A DNA stretch of 32,846 nt. It comes from a virus. A program made the position numbers and the translations under genes. Location: positions 1-32,846 of the IMG/VR virus record IMGVR_UViG_3300049825_000011; one strand, 5' to 3'. The notes beneath the pieces are model-generated. The model searched no databases and was not told where the DNA came from. It worked only from the letters and a program-made list of their open reading frames with translations. Numbering within the stretch: position 1 is the first letter of the stretch; every line of letters begins with the position of its first letter. Positions 19,016 through 26,722 of this stretch are shown here, one piece after another.

Positions 19016-19196
19016 CTTTGCCGCTTGGTCAAACAAGAACTTGGCCGATTTTGCTGTGGAAGCGTACCTAAAAATGCAAGAGCAGCAGGACTACATCATG
19101 CAGCTTCAGGGCGACTTCAAGGACGCTATGGTCGAGTTACGCAAACTGACGGGTTCCCTGCCGGTCGATAATAAGAGCCTGCCTGCGGGGAAGTAA
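18996..19196 (+). CDS. Last early-operon protein, coiled-coil type (66 aa)
   Basis: A 66-aa protein starting MNHDLPNFAAWSNKNLADFA, followed by a helix YLKMQEQQDYIMQLQGDFKDA that looks like a short coiled coil. The frame is open upstream to 18789, but that part lies in another gene. It ends the rightward operon, and its last 60 nt overlap the end of the oppositely oriented endolysin gene. Function unknown. Confidence 0.65.
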   Translation: MNHDLPNFAAWSNKNLADFAVEAYLKMQEQQDYIMQLQGDFKDAMVELRKLTGSLPVDNKSLPAGK

Positions 19197-19559
19197 TCCA
19201 ACGGCGCTAGGGACACTGATATGCGTCCAAGAATCAAATTCGCGGATGATCTGGTCGTAGGGTAGCTGCGCGGCCATCAAAGCCCGTACTACTTGATCGG
19301 GGGTCATTCCTGGCACCCTAATGTCAGCCGCGCAACCTATGCGGTGCTGAGAAGTGTCTTTGGAACCAACGGCGTCGTTGACCGCTTTAGAGCGAAACGC
19401 AGAGTTGACCATGATGGGTTTACCTATAAGCACCACCTTGACCAACTCCAAAAACTCTGCAAGGCGCTGGAGGTTGGCTTTCTCTTGGTCATTGGGTGTG
19501 TTGTCCAGTGTTCGGTGGTCGGTGTGGGTAAGTTCGGCAAGGGTGAAGTGCGGGGTCAT
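19137..19559 (-). CDS. Endolysin, M15-type peptidase
   Basis: A 140-aa zinc peptidase of the M15 (D-Ala-D-Ala carboxypeptidase or L-Ala-D-Glu endopeptidase-like) group. Likely zinc ligands are H72 and D79 in QHRIGCAADI and H113 in WTHIS. E107 (IIREF) is the likely catalytic acid, and SAFRS (53-57) is the family's substrate-loop motif. No signal peptide is seen, so it should reach the cell wall through the holin encoded just upstream. Its 3' end overlaps a rightward gene by 60 bp. Confidence 0.88.
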   Translation of the reverse strand: MTPHFTLAELTHTDHRTLDNTPNDQEKANLQRLAEFLELVKVVLIGKPIMVNSAFRSKAVNDAVGSKDTSQHRIGCAADIRVPGMTPDQVVRALMAAQLPYDQIIREFDSWTHISVPSAVGLLPRRQALIIDRQGTRQFA

Positions 19560-20053
19560 TTCAGCAACTCTTTGCTCATAGCGTCAGTCTTGTCCTTGCT
19601 GGACTTGCTTGAGCCGTAAAAGAAGGAGATGATGGTAGCCACCGCCGTGCCAAGCAAAAATCCGAGGATGATGTTGCCAAAGTCTTTTCCGCTGGCAGGC
19701 ACCGTGCCAAAGGTAATTGCGAAAAAGTAAGCCATCGAGCCAACGCTCCAGAACCACGCAAACCAATAAATAAAATGTTTAGCAAACAGATCGTCTTGAG
19801 TTAAGGCAGTTTCTTGCATATGCCGTGCGCTGTCGCGATCTGCGTTCTCCAACTCAAACTGTTTGAGGTCTAGTTCAGCCAGCTTTTGCGCTGCCTCTGG
19901 GTCACCGGCAATGGCCTTTGCCACGGCCTCAACGCTATCCTCAACACCGAATTTACTGGCAATAGCAGACACCGCAAAGCCACCCAGAGGGCCGGAAACA
20001 GCAGTAGCCACGGCAGGGGCAATGCCCTTAAGCAAATTGAGTAAAGTTTCCAT
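19556..20053 (-). CDS. Holin, three-membrane-segment type
   Basis: A 165-aa protein with a weak Gly/Ala-rich N-terminal segment (about 8-32), a charged helix, then two clear membrane helices (about 94-116 and 126-147) and a Lys/Ser-rich cytoplasmic tail. The ELDLKQFELENADRDSARHMQ stretch (60-80) resembles the GTA_holin_3TM-type proteins. It overlaps the endolysin start (ATGA), supporting a holin role: making the pore that releases the enzyme. Confidence 0.75.
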   Translation of the reverse strand: METLLNLLKGIAPAVATAVSGPLGGFAVSAIASKFGVEDSVEAVAKAIAGDPEAAQKLAELDLKQFELENADRDSARHMQETALTQDDLFAKHFIYWFAWFWSVGSMAYFFAITFGTVPASGKDFGNIILGFLLGTAVATIISFFYGSSKSSKDKTDAMSKELLK

Positions 20054-20532
20054 CAGTGTCTCCCCATAAAGTCAACGTATTCCATCGTGCCCCATGCGAC
20101 CAAGGTAATCAGTAAAGCACAGGCTATGGCTAACAGCACCATCGTAATTGATTCTTCAATCTCTTGGCGTTTTTTTGCTTTAGCTTTCTGCATTGCAATT
20201 TCTTCAGACTTGCGCTTGGCGACAATGTCGTTGCGCTCTTGAATCATTGCGTAGTACAGCGGCGCGTTGCCAGACCAGATAAGCATATCCTTGAGTTCGT
20301 TTTCAGCGTCGTTCAGTTCTTTTAGGTGCATGACCGTCTGCATGGCCTTGGCGGTATCTGACTGTGCAAAAGACTTTGGCTCTGCTGCTATTTTTGCAAT
20401 CTGGTCTTTTGCGTCGAAGAATTTCATCATGTCATGGACAATGCCATTAACATCTTTCCCCGCTTGGATAACGGCCTTTGCCCCTGCTATTGCGGCTTGC
20501 GCAGTCGCAAATAGTGTGAATGGGTCAAGCAT
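20053..20532 (-). CDS. C-terminal membrane-anchored lysis-block protein (159 aa)
   Basis: A 159-aa protein: N-terminal amphipathic helix (DPFTLFATAQAAIAGAKAVI), a helical middle, a very basic coiled stretch (KRKSEEIAMQKAKAKKRQEI, 106-125) and one membrane helix at 129-147. It starts 2 bp after an XhlA-like gene and shares one base with the holin gene (TGATG). Position and topology suggest a role in lysis, but the tail anchor is reversed relative to an i-spanin. I would not name it a spanin. Confidence 0.65.
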   Translation of the reverse strand: MLDPFTLFATAQAAIAGAKAVIQAGKDVNGIVHDMMKFFDAKDQIAKIAAEPKSFAQSDTAKAMQTVMHLKELNDAENELKDMLIWSGNAPLYYAMIQERNDIVAKRKSEEIAMQKAKAKKRQEIEESITMVLLAIACALLITLVAWGTMEYVDFMGRH

Positions 20533-20534
20533 AG

Positions 20535-20774
20535 TTAAGACCCTTTGCCGAGCCAGTGACTTAGGTATCCAATAGTGCTAGACAAAGCCGAAATAACCAT
20601 CATGCCAACCCAAAACCCACCGCGGCCTTTATTTGCTAGGGCAACCAGCGTTTCAATTGAGGCTTCCAGCTTGTCAATCTTGTGTTCCATTTTGTCAAAC
20701 CTGCGTTCGTAGTCCTCAACCTTTTGCCAAAGAACACCATACTTTACCAAGTCAATTTCAGGGGTAGCCATCAT
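20535..20774 (-). CDS. XhlA-like coiled-coil membrane protein (79 aa)
   Basis: A 79-aa protein with a coiled coil (about 15-45, DYERRFDKMEHKIDKLEASIE), a short basic turn, and one C-terminal membrane helix (53-72). This is the layout of XhlA/haemolysin-type lysis accessory proteins. It could be a second holin or an anti-holin. The ATG overlaps the stop of the large ejection-protein gene (ATGA). Confidence 0.7.
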   Translation of the reverse strand: MMATPEIDLVKYGVLWQKVEDYERRFDKMEHKIDKLEASIETLVALANKGRGGFWVGMMVISALSSTIGYLSHWLGKGS

Positions 20775-23275
20775 TTACTCAAGTCTTGAAGTTTGTTTTT
20801 GCCGGTTTGTTTGCCAATAGCCGCCGCTTTTTGAAGGTCTGCTTGCGCTTTCAATGCCTCCCTAGATGCTGCTTTTGCCGCCATTCTTTCGGATGCCTTT
20901 ACGCCAGCTTGACCGCCAACAAAAGCGCCTAAAGCCGCCCCTGGTGCCTCTCCAACAAACCCACCTATTGCCGCGCCTGCACCAGTACCCAGCTTGCCTA
21001 AATTGCCCTCAATCATACCGATACGCCTAGCTTGCAAAGCTGCGCCTTCATAGCCGTGAATGCCAGGCATTAGGTGTCCCGCATAATTTAAAACATGGAA
21101 TTTACGCACTTCATCAGGAGGGAAGGTTTCCAGTATTTTTTCGCCTACAATTGAATTCATTACCTCATTTGCGCTGTTCTGATTCCATTCGCCCATTTTT
21201 GATGCGCCAGCGCTTTGCACTTCACGGGCTAATGCGCCATCAATTTCGGCTAATGCTGCGGTTGCTGCTTGACGCAATTCTTGCGGGACGGGCGGAATTC
21301 CTTCCGGTGCATTTCTAACGCGCCCCTGTGATAATTCGCTTAAAGTGTCCCGAACGTGCCGCCATTGGTCTTTAGGCAAATTGTTTAACTTTGTTGGTAT
21401 TTTTTCCAATGGCGTGGACGATGTAACAACACCATTTGCATCCATTTCACCAAACAAAGTTTTTATTCCTTTAGAACCAAAAATTGTTTTTTCTAATTTA
21501 TGAATGTTGTCGCCAAGTTTGTAAAGCGCAGGGTCAGCCACCGCAGCTATGTCTTGGTCAATAGCGCCATTTATATCTCTAATAAAACTTGCTCGATCTC
21601 TATTCCAAATTTTAGGACTGTTTAAAATTTTACGAACATGGTCATAAGAAGCAACTGATTTAGGTTCAAGAATTGTTCCATCGCGCATCTTAAAACCCGT
21701 TGTTCTTGCCAAATCAATTAATTCTTTTGCGCCTTCTAATAATTGTTTTTGACCAGCAGCTTTAAATGTTGAAATTTCAAGCGGGTCATTAACAAATTTG
21801 TCCAAATGTGTTGTTTCAATTTTATTGTTACCCATTTTTTCAAATGCGGAGTTATAAATTTGTTTTTTACCTTGGTTTAAATATCCCATCATGCTTGTAG
21901 GCGTTTCATCCATAGGCGATTGACCATGAAACACATCATTGATGGTTGTTCCACGTTGTTCGTCATTGATAAGCCTAGTGGATGCGCCGGTAGCGTTTAC
22001 ACGATCTTTAGCGTACTTAGACAGTGCAGCTTGTTCATTAGCAATCTTTTGCTTGTACACATCACCTTCAGGCGTTCCCAGCTTTGCTTTTGTGTATTCG
22101 GTGCGTAGAGTATTTTCGTTGCCAGTTACAACGCCTGGACGAACTCCGCCTTCTGGTGCAACCTCTTGCACAATTTGTGAGCGTAATTGTTGTTCAGAAA
22201 CAGGAACATCATTCGGGGTCTTGGATAGCTTAACTTGCGGAAATTGACCACGCACCGTTTCTTCACCAGTAATTTGTCCCGCGTAAGGATTGTTAGCGGC
22301 TGCGGCTGCTCCTGCGCTACCTTCTGGGGCTTGTTTAGCCGCAAATTGGGCTTGCGCTTGCTCTTTGGTAAGTGGCTTGACCATTTCTAGTTCAGCAGCG
22401 GCTTGTTTAATCGGTGTGGCTATTGCTTGACCGGCTTGCTTAACAACGGGAGCAACTTCCTTGATTGCTTGAGGAATAGCGGTAGAGCCAATAACAACCA
22501 TGTTGCGAATGTCGGCAGCAGGAACGCCAGTCTTTTCTGAAATCTGCTCTGGTGTCATGCCCAACACGTTAAACATCTTGTTTACTTGTTCAGCAATGGG
22601 TTGCGTAATGCCGCCTAATGGCTGTTGGTACGTTTCCTTGCCTGTAATACCCAAGTATTTACCTACTGGTTTTTCAACGCTTGTAGCTGCTGCTTGCCCT
22701 GTTTGCGCGGCTTGTTCTGGCGTTTGTGCTGTTCTTGCCAAGCCTTGTATAACAGCACCATAAGTAGCAGGCACGATGCCATACAAGGTGTCAAGTGCAC
22801 CGGCTGTTCTTTCGCCCAGATTCTGTTTAGCTTGCAAATACTTGTTTGCTATACCGGCAACCTTTGCCGCAACTGGCCCCACAGTTGGCCTTGGTACATA
22901 AGCACCCATAGTGCCTTCTGCCGTTCCTGTGGTCATTTCAGGGGATTGAATAGGCTGGGCAACGGTTACAGGCTTACCTGAGAAAAACGCTTCCAGTGGG
23001 TCGACAGTTGGTGTTTGAGTTGGCTGAGTTGCTTGCGCTGCAGGTTGTACCGCCGTGCCGTGACGTTGCAACTCTGACTGAATGCTTTTTATGTCAGCCA
23101 ATGTTCTTTTATGAGACGGTGAACCAGGAACATAGTCTGGCAAAGACGATTGCATTTGAGACAAAGAATCTTGCAAGTCTTTTACACCTGCCATTTCCTG
23201 TGCAGTCGGGTCGCCGCTTTTTTTAGATGGCTTTGGCGGTGCTGCACCGCCAAGGAATTGTTCTAAAGCATCCAT
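20771..23275 (-). CDS. Large ejection (internal virion) protein, 834 aa
   Basis: An 834-aa protein next to other ejection-protein genes, as in P22-like phages (gp16/gp20 positions). The first 130 residues are Pro/Gln/Thr-rich and unstructured. Residues about 225-275 have GMTPEQISEKTGVPAADIRNM, a pattern seen in phage internal proteins. The middle is helical. The last 80 residues hold a Gly/Ala membrane-active stretch (GTGAGAAIGGFVGEAPGAALG) and a basic tail. Such proteins leave the capsid with the DNA and help it cross the envelope. No lysozyme or transglycosylase motif is evident. The stretch encoding the middle is clearly more AT-rich. Confidence 0.7.
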   Translation of the reverse strand: MDALEQFLGGAAPPKPSKKSGDPTAQEMAGVKDLQDSLSQMQSSLPDYVPGSPSHKRTLADIKSIQSELQRHGTAVQPAAQATQPTQTPTVDPLEAFFSGKPVTVAQPIQSPEMTTGTAEGTMGAYVPRPTVGPVAAKVAGIANKYLQAKQNLGERTAGALDTLYGIVPATYGAVIQGLARTAQTPEQAAQTGQAAATSVEKPVGKYLGITGKETYQQPLGGITQPIAEQVNKMFNVLGMTPEQISEKTGVPAADIRNMVVIGSTAIPQAIKEVAPVVKQAGQAIATPIKQAAAELEMVKPLTKEQAQAQFAAKQAPEGSAGAAAAANNPYAGQITGEETVRGQFPQVKLSKTPNDVPVSEQQLRSQIVQEVAPEGGVRPGVVTGNENTLRTEYTKAKLGTPEGDVYKQKIANEQAALSKYAKDRVNATGASTRLINDEQRGTTINDVFHGQSPMDETPTSMMGYLNQGKKQIYNSAFEKMGNNKIETTHLDKFVNDPLEISTFKAAGQKQLLEGAKELIDLARTTGFKMRDGTILEPKSVASYDHVRKILNSPKIWNRDRASFIRDINGAIDQDIAAVADPALYKLGDNIHKLEKTIFGSKGIKTLFGEMDANGVVTSSTPLEKIPTKLNNLPKDQWRHVRDTLSELSQGRVRNAPEGIPPVPQELRQAATAALAEIDGALAREVQSAGASKMGEWNQNSANEVMNSIVGEKILETFPPDEVRKFHVLNYAGHLMPGIHGYEGAALQARRIGMIEGNLGKLGTGAGAAIGGFVGEAPGAALGAFVGGQAGVKASERMAAKAASREALKAQADLQKAAAIGKQTGKNKLQDLSK

Positions 23276-24706
23276 TTACAACCTCCCTGTTTCGGACAGT
23301 TTTTTAATGTTCTGATATTTCTTTAGAAAATCTTGGTATTGATTAGGATTAGGAAACAATCTATTTAATTCTGTTTTTTGTTTAACAGGATCAGTTAAAT
23401 CCCGCATGATATTCATGGCTTCAAAAATCTTATTTTCAGAATTGGCGTTCCATGCTTGTTGATAAGCCTTCATGTTGTTGTCGCCATATTTTTGTGCAAA
23501 TTGCTGTGCGCCGTTAGCTTGCATATCCAATTCGGTTTGACCAGCCTGAACCCTACGGGCAATTTCAATCAATATTTTAGGAGGTACTTTAATTGTTCCA
23601 TTAGCTACCGCAGCCATGTCTAAACCAGCCACAGTACCACCAACTGACCCCATAGCTTTGGAGTTTGTAATAGCCATGTTTGCCAAGTCTTTAGCAAGCA
23701 AATCGTATTGGTCACTTTTTAAAGCAGATAGAATTTTTTGTTCAAATTGTCCAGGAATGCCGCCTTCTGGAAAATACAATTTCTCATTAATTCCGGTAGC
23801 TTGTTTAATTACCTCTTGAACGTTGCGGCGACCTTGGCTTAAACCCATTTGACCGTTAACAAGGTTATTTCGGTACTCAGCGCCAGCGGCTTGATCTTTA
23901 GCTTCCGTAGGTTCTGGCATATAGGGCTGCGCTGCGCTACGGACGGGGTAAGGTACACGCATACCAGGGGCAATTTCAGTACCAGCAGAAACTGGGCCAG
24001 AGGCAGTAGAACCTTGCAAACCTCCAGGAATGCCAATTTCAACTTTTTGAGTTCCAAGCCCAGGAGTTACTTTAACAGTTTGACCTAAAGCATTAACCGT
24101 GGTTTGTGTTTGGTAAGTACCTAATTGCGCTGCTTGATCTAATCCAGCAACATGACGTTTAATAAAGTATTCACGTAAAGCAGCAGGATTTTTTTCAGCA
24201 ACATCCATATATGGTTGCATTAAATTAATGGCTTGATCTTCTGGAATGCCTGCTGCTTTGGCTTGAGTTTTACCAAAATTTTCTACAAATTTAAATAATT
24301 GATTTTTATCAACGGCTTCAGGGTTGCTTGCAGCTTGCAAAACAATAGGGTCGTTAATTGCACCTACATAGCCACTAGAAATTATTTGCGCCTTCTTTTG
24401 AGCCAAAGCTAATTTAGCGGAGTCGGCTCCTGTTGCAGCAGTTTCAGCCTCAGAACCGGCCCTGGCAATGGTTGGTGCTAACGTGCCTTCTGCCGCTGTT
24501 GTTGCCGCCGTTTGTTGACGCAATGCCAAAGGATTTATTTGTTGCGCTTGTTGAACGGCTAATTGTTTAGCTTGCAACTCCAAAGGGTTGACTTGTGCGG
24601 CCTGCTGATAGGCTTGCGCTCCACGGGCAATGTTCATCATGTCGCCCAGAGACGTTTGTTGGGGCGGCGTTACTGCTGGTAATGTTGGAAAAGAAAAGTC
24701 TGCCAT
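23276..24706 (-). CDS. Ejection (internal virion) protein, 476 aa
   Basis: A 476-aa, Ala/Gln-rich helical protein. Residues about 20-110 are repetitive (LEVQ-type heptads, AQQINPLALRQQTAATTAAEG), and the rest alternates helices with short Gly/Pro loops. It directly precedes the 834-aa protein (TAAATG, no gap) and follows the gp7-like gene. With them it should form the set of proteins carried inside the capsid and injected. The class is inferred from composition and position. Confidence 0.68.
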   Translation of the reverse strand: MADFSFPTLPAVTPPQQTSLGDMMNIARGAQAYQQAAQVNPLELQAKQLAVQQAQQINPLALRQQTAATTAAEGTLAPTIARAGSEAETAATGADSAKLALAQKKAQIISSGYVGAINDPIVLQAASNPEAVDKNQLFKFVENFGKTQAKAAGIPEDQAINLMQPYMDVAEKNPAALREYFIKRHVAGLDQAAQLGTYQTQTTVNALGQTVKVTPGLGTQKVEIGIPGGLQGSTASGPVSAGTEIAPGMRVPYPVRSAAQPYMPEPTEAKDQAAGAEYRNNLVNGQMGLSQGRRNVQEVIKQATGINEKLYFPEGGIPGQFEQKILSALKSDQYDLLAKDLANMAITNSKAMGSVGGTVAGLDMAAVANGTIKVPPKILIEIARRVQAGQTELDMQANGAQQFAQKYGDNNMKAYQQAWNANSENKIFEAMNIMRDLTDPVKQKTELNRLFPNPNQYQDFLKKYQNIKKLSETGRL

Positions 24707-24709
24707 GAT

Positions 24710-25453
24710 TTATCCCATCATTGAAGAAGCATCTATGGGCGCACCAATACTCAAAGGATTTGCAGAGGATTGCGGTCTTAGCATGGAATATAAAAATCCT
24801 GTGTTACCAATGTTATTGCCAGCACCAGCTAGTGCATTCGCTGCATTGATCTGGCCGCCACCAAGTGCGCTTGCACCACCAATACCAAGTTGACCAATGT
24901 TTGCAGCGGTTTGAGTGCCTAAAGTTTGTGCAGAACCTTGAGCAGTTTGACCGATACCGGCAATGCCTGACAAACGGTTGAAAATGTCTGTCTGTTGATT
25001 ACGGTAGTTGTTTAATGCGTCTTGGTAGCCACTCTTAGCGTAATTTTCCGCAAACATGGTTTTGGCAAGGTCAACATTGGAACCAGGGCTTGCAACATTA
25101 GCATCTTGTGCCGTAGCGCCTAAACCTTGTTGCCTCATAAACTCATAGTTTGGGGCAAGGTTAGCAGTCAAGTCAGCAGGGCCAAACGTCTTTGTAAACT
25201 GCGGCAGCATCGTATTAATTTGATTTAAAGCCCCGTAGCCAGCTTCACGATACGGCTTTTGCTGTTCGTTTAGCGTGTTAAACATTTGCATTTGTTGGGC
25301 AGCCGCTTTATCAGCCGCACTAGCTTGCAAATTAGCTGCGTTTGTAGACGCATTAGCTTGTTGATTCCCGCCAATTAAATTCAATATTGCACTACCGGCA
25401 ATTGCCGTACCCGTTGGGCCTAAAAATGAAACTGCCGATGCAATCCAAGTCAT
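24710..25453 (-). CDS. DNA-transfer/ejection protein, P22 gp7-like
   Basis: A 247-aa protein. An N-terminal hydrophobic segment (about 5-30, AVSFLGPTGTAIAGSAILNL) is followed by an Ala/Gln helical region and NYEFMRQQGLGATAQDAN (about 102-119), a stretch typical of phage DNA-transfer proteins. The C-terminus is Gly/Ala/Ile-rich. The start at 25453 has GGAG 6 nt upstream; a TTG at 25465 is rejected. It likely inserts in the host membrane to help DNA passage. Confidence 0.78.
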   Translation of the reverse strand: MTWIASAVSFLGPTGTAIAGSAILNLIGGNQQANASTNAANLQASAADKAAAQQMQMFNTLNEQQKPYREAGYGALNQINTMLPQFTKTFGPADLTANLAPNYEFMRQQGLGATAQDANVASPGSNVDLAKTMFAENYAKSGYQDALNNYRNQQTDIFNRLSGIAGIGQTAQGSAQTLGTQTAANIGQLGIGGASALGGGQINAANALAGAGNNIGNTGFLYSMLRPQSSANPLSIGAPIDASSMMG

Positions 25454-25454
25454 A

Positions 25455-25904
25455 CTATTCTCCAATCATTTCGTTTGCCGTTACTTTTAACTTGTTTGCA
25501 GAGTCAAAAAGTGCGGTCATATCCGGTTCAATCAATTCAGCCTCAATCTCATCAAGGTCGGTTAGATCAGTTCTGTGAATCGTAATGCCGATAGCATCAG
25601 TCACAGCCAGAGTTACCCGTTTGGTTCCAGGCTGACTTTCAATAATGTCGCCTGCTTGTAGACGTTTCATGCCGCCTTCAGTCCATGCAATTATCTCCCC
25701 TTTTGCACATAAAAAGAAGTGCGGTTTTTTGTGAACCTTGCCAACAATTAGCGTCCCAGCGGGACGAAATAGCTTTCGCATATAAATCCCAGGACTAAAT
25801 TGATGCTCTGTGACCAGTTCAGCTTGTGGCATCACAACCATTTCAGACTGCAAACGCTCAATTTGGTCGCGGCTTACATGGGTTGGAAGTTCTAAATTGT
25901 TCAT
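25455..25904 (-). CDS. Cupin-like protein in the tail block
   Basis: A 149-aa beta-rich protein. Residues about 45-115 (YMRKLFRPAGTLIVGKVHKKP, FFLCAKGEIIAWTEGG, LQAGDIIESQPGTKRV) follow the strand order and G/H positions of a cupin barrel. H and E residues could hold a metal, but the classic HXH set is incomplete. The start at 25904 overlaps the upstream fibre gene's stop (ATGA). A cupin among fibre and ejection genes suggests a virion or sugar-related role; the function is unknown. Confidence 0.72.
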   Translation of the reverse strand: MNNLELPTHVSRDQIERLQSEMVVMPQAELVTEHQFSPGIYMRKLFRPAGTLIVGKVHKKPHFFLCAKGEIIAWTEGGMKRLQAGDIIESQPGTKRVTLAVTDAIGITIHRTDLTDLDEIEAELIEPDMTALFDSANKLKVTANEMIGE

Positions 25905-26722
25905 CCAACAATCCAAATTGTTCCGTTATCAAACACGGGGATAATCACCGCACCACCGCCAACTGGAGCCGCCCCAAATGTTGGAGCCAAAGCATCAGTC
26001 ACCCATGATCTGCGCCCTTGCGTCCCTGCTGCTGGCAACGTTGCTACGGTGTAAGCTACTCCTGCGCCCGTGCCGCCATTTGCAACCGGCAATATACCGC
26101 TAACCTGAGTGGTCAGGCTGACCGCACCCCAAGTAGGTGTTCCAGCACCTGCTGAAGTCAATACTTGACCAGAAACACCAGCCGCGCTAAAAGCGTATGC
26201 CGTGCCGGTTCCATAGGGAACAGCGCCAGCAGTAGGCACAGACGTGCCGTTAGTTCCACCATTGGCAATTGCAAGCGTTCCAGCCAGCGTTACTGCACCC
26301 GTAGTTGCCGTGGAAGGGGTTAGCCCTGTAGTGCCACCAGAAAACGATAAAACGCCATTGTTGTTAATGGTGACGTTACCAGTAGCATTAGATACAGAAA
26401 TGCCAGTGCCTGCAATGTTGGACAAAACACCAGTATTGGCTACTGTGATTGTTCCAGCCGCATTAATGACAGATATACCTGCGCCATAACCTAGCGTGTT
26501 GAGTGTGTAGCCGGTTCCGTTACCAATGAGCAATTGCCCGTTGGTTGGAATAGTTGATAGTCCTGTACCACCTGACGCAACACTTAAAGCAGTTGAAAGA
26601 TTTGTGGTGATAAATGTTGGACTCATTAACCAAAGCAACCAAGGTTGCGTGGGCCTTCCGGTAGTCGGGTCTAGAAATGCCGAATACGGAATATTGATGT
26701 TGGTGCTTGGCATTGTTGCCAT
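25901..26722 (-). CDS. Tail-fibre-like protein with GGTG repeats
   Basis: A 273-aa Gly/Thr/Ala-rich protein. SGGTGLST (50-57), LAIANGGTNG, and LPVANGGTGAG repeat the 'ANGGTG' block of phage fibre shafts; NGQLLIGNGTGY follows the first. The N-terminus (NIPYSAFLDPTTGRPTQPWLLWL) is a conserved docking-like end, and the C-terminus (PVFDNGTIWIVG) a compact tip. It probably forms a trimeric fibre or spike part. Its ATG and the gp10-like stop share base 26722. Confidence 0.8.
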   Translation of the reverse strand: MATMPSTNINIPYSAFLDPTTGRPTQPWLLWLMSPTFITTNLSTALSVASGGTGLSTIPTNGQLLIGNGTGYTLNTLGYGAGISVINAAGTITVANTGVLSNIAGTGISVSNATGNVTINNNGVLSFSGGTTGLTPSTATTGAVTLAGTLAIANGGTNGTSVPTAGAVPYGTGTAYAFSAAGVSGQVLTSAGAGTPTWGAVSLTTQVSGILPVANGGTGAGVAYTVATLPAAGTQGRRSWVTDALAPTFGAAPVGGGAVIIPVFDNGTIWIVG

